Shown here piece by piece: positions 8,499-9,040 of a stretch of DNA of 9,040 nt (the first letter of the stretch is position 1; the number at the start of each line of letters is the position of its first letter). The DNA is from Prevotellaceae bacterium (lineage in GTDB: Bacteria; Bacteroidota; Bacteroidia; Bacteroidales; UBA932). The position numbers were made by a program, and so were the translations under genes. The notes under the pieces were generated by a model. It ran no database searches. It was not told where the DNA came from and worked only from the letters and a program-made list of their open reading frames with translations. Location of the stretch: NCBI GenBank assembly GCA_031288885.1, contig JAITQP010000318.1:1-9040 (forward strand), written 5' to 3'.

Positions 8499-8559
8499 AA
8501 TATAGGTATATAGAAATTATCCACATTATGAATGTGGATAATTTCTATATACCTATATT
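8499..8559. repeat. perfect 29-bp inverted repeat with 3-base loop
   Basis: The left arm (8499-8527, beginning AATATAGG and ending CCACATT) is the exact reverse complement of the right arm (8531-8559), around the loop ATG at 8528-8530. It is centred on the third unit of the 32-bp array and extends through the spacers into halves of both neighbouring units. It can form a long cruciform or, if transcribed, an RNA hairpin. Symmetry stops abruptly at 8498/8560. Perfect arms inside an array of degenerate units suggest selection, recent duplication-inversion, or repair-mediated arm correction. Confidence 0.9.
8517..8541. promoter_or_regulatory. pair of convergent exact DnaA boxes
   Basis: TTATCCACA, the canonical DnaA box, occurs at 8517-8525 on the plus strand and again at 8533-8541 on the minus strand (plus strand TGTGGATAA), with seven bases between. 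Related 9-mers sit in the same register in neighbouring units: TTATTCACT (8485-8493, +), TTATCCATA (8581-8589, + and 8597-8605, -), TTATCAATA (8613-8621, + and 8693-8701, -) and TTATTCATT (8469-8477, -). Together with the flanking low-melting DNA this resembles a replication origin. That function is inferred; only the sequence matches are observed. Confidence 0.5.
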
Positions 8560-8728
8560 TCAAATATTGGTATAATATGATTATCCATATTTATAATATG
8601 GATAATTTTGATTTATCAATATTATAGATATGGATATAATATAGTTATTTGTACTATTAATATAGATATTTCATATATATATATGCTATTTATATTGATA
8701 ATTATTTTTTACTTCCAATATTAATCCG

Positions 8729-8736
8729 TACATTTG
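8729..8736 (+). promoter_or_regulatory. Bacteroidota-type -7 promoter element for the ATPase gene
   Basis: TACATTTG matches the TAnnTTTG -7 consensus of Bacteroides promoters exactly and ends 29 bases before the ATG at 8766, leaving a short A/T-rich leader. The expected -33 TTTG is replaced by a run of T at 8705-8710, about 18 bases upstream, so the -33 half is weak. The element lies just outside the right end of the palindrome array, so proteins bound there could affect transcription. Confidence 0.55.
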
Positions 8737-8765
8737 CAGAATATCATTAATAGCAATATTACATT

Positions 8766-9040
8766 ATGGTAAACCTGTCAACCTTAGAAATAGTCGTACA
8801 CGAGCAACAGGCACGTTTTAAGAAGCAAGACTTAAATGTTCCTCGCGAAATTGATTATGAAGCATACCTCAAAACAGAGCTGGTGGTAGTAATTACCGGA
8901 ATACGACGCTCCGGTAAATCGACATTGCTCAGACAGTTTGCTGCAAAAGATAAAAACTTTTGCTACCTCAACTTTGATGATGAACGCCTCATCAACTTTG
9001 ATGTGAGCGATTTTTCTATGCTCATGCTCCTCTGGCAAAA
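8766..9040 (+). CDS. AAA-type ATPase, probable DUF4143-family ATP-binding protein (N-terminal part)
   Basis: Open from ATG 8766 to the right edge, 91 codons visible. Residues 45-53 read GIRRSGKST, a Walker A P-loop (K51), preceded by a hydrophobic strand (LVVVIT, 39-44) and followed by FCYLNFDDERL (65-75). This combination of GxRRxGKST with a nearby [Y/I]xNFDDERL strand is typical of the bacterial/archaeal AAA_14-type ATPases that usually carry a C-terminal DUF4143 domain, at around 380-450 residues in full. The role of that family is poorly defined; links to toxin-antitoxin-like or mobile functions have been suggested but not generally shown. The catalytic Walker B and C-terminal domain lie outside the window. 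The codons are more AT-rich than in the genes at 1-8202, consistent with later acquisition. No Shine-Dalgarno sequence is visible. Confidence 0.82.
   Translation, partial: MVNLSTLEIVVHEQQARFKKQDLNVPREIDYEAYLKTELVVVITGIRRSGKSTLLRQFAAKDKNFCYLNFDDERLINFDVSDFSMLMLLWQ

Larger units (their letters stand above)
8453..8701. repeat. array of about eight 32-bp-spaced imperfect palindromes (candidate origin or nucleoprotein site)
   Basis: Dyad centres fall at about 8465, 8497, 8529, 8561, 8593, 8625, 8657 and 8689, all exactly 32 bp apart. Each unit is a ~25-bp imperfect palindrome: a left half of the form TTATCCATA, a short AT loop and the reverse-complement half, then a seven-base spacer. The third (8529) and fifth (8593) units are the most symmetric. 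Compared by eye with the fifth unit, the others match at roughly 16-20 of 25 positions, with decay toward both ends; the edge calls (first and last unit) are the weakest. Half-sites thus alternate in orientation every 16 bp, and successive dyads lie about three helical turns apart, on the same DNA face. G+C is about 16% over 8461-8700. The half-site resembles the DnaA box. The unit size and lack of unique spacers exclude CRISPR. Confidence 0.75.

Noticed and set aside
8499..8559. Invertible promoter switch of the Bacteroides type
   Set aside because: Those have short inverted repeats flanking a promoter-sized segment. Here the arms leave only three bases between them, so inversion would change nothing useful.
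8453..8701. CRISPR array
   Set aside because: The 32-bp unit is covered almost wholly by the palindromic core with a seven-base spacer; repeats are degenerate, there are no unique 30-bp spacers, and no cas gene is in view.

Overview
The window reads as chromosomal DNA of a Bacteroidota bacterium, most likely of the Bacteroidales. The evidence is the ClpC sequence (Bacteroidales-like from memory, no search was run), a TAnnTTTG-type -7 promoter element, A/T-rich leaders with few Shine-Dalgarno sequences, and GyrA with a long acidic/alanine tail. Bases 1-8202 are densely coding and moderately GC-rich. Bases 8203-8765 are non-coding and become extremely AT-rich (hand count of 8461-8700: 38 G+C in 240 bases, about 16%). 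The last gene is more AT-rich than the genes on the left.

Left block, minus strand: gyrA (DNA gyrase subunit A, complete) followed 69 bases later by a SlyD-type FKBP prolyl isomerase that runs off the left edge. A 238-base divergent intergenic region holding a 19-bp palindrome separates gyrA from the plus-strand block: clpC (Clp-family AAA+ unfoldase with an unusual poly-Asp linker), a HAMP-containing two-TM membrane protein with no output domain, and a TrkH/KtrB-type potassium transporter subunit. The short gaps (29 and 3 bases) suggest one transcription unit, ending at a probable hairpin terminator just after trkH.

Right block: after trkH come a REP-like hairpin (8262-8311), a small hairpin, and then the most striking object in the window. 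This is an array (about 8453-8701) of roughly eight imperfectly palindromic units whose dyad centres lie exactly 32 bp apart, so half-sites alternate in orientation every 16 bp. The most symmetric unit sits in a perfect 29-bp inverted repeat with a 3-base loop (8499-8559) and carries two exact, convergent TTATCCACA sequences, the canonical DnaA box. Neighbouring units carry degenerate forms of that 9-mer. The array could be a replication origin (oriC) or another nucleoprotein-assembly site. No dnaA gene is in the window, so this is inference. The array is followed by a recognisable Bacteroidota-type promoter and the start of an AAA-type ATPase of the kind usually paired with a DUF4143 domain, cut by the right edge.

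Functionally, the coding part is housekeeping: DNA supercoiling, protein folding, regulated proteolysis with ClpP, and K+ uptake. The periodic palindrome array is the part that the gene annotation does not explain.
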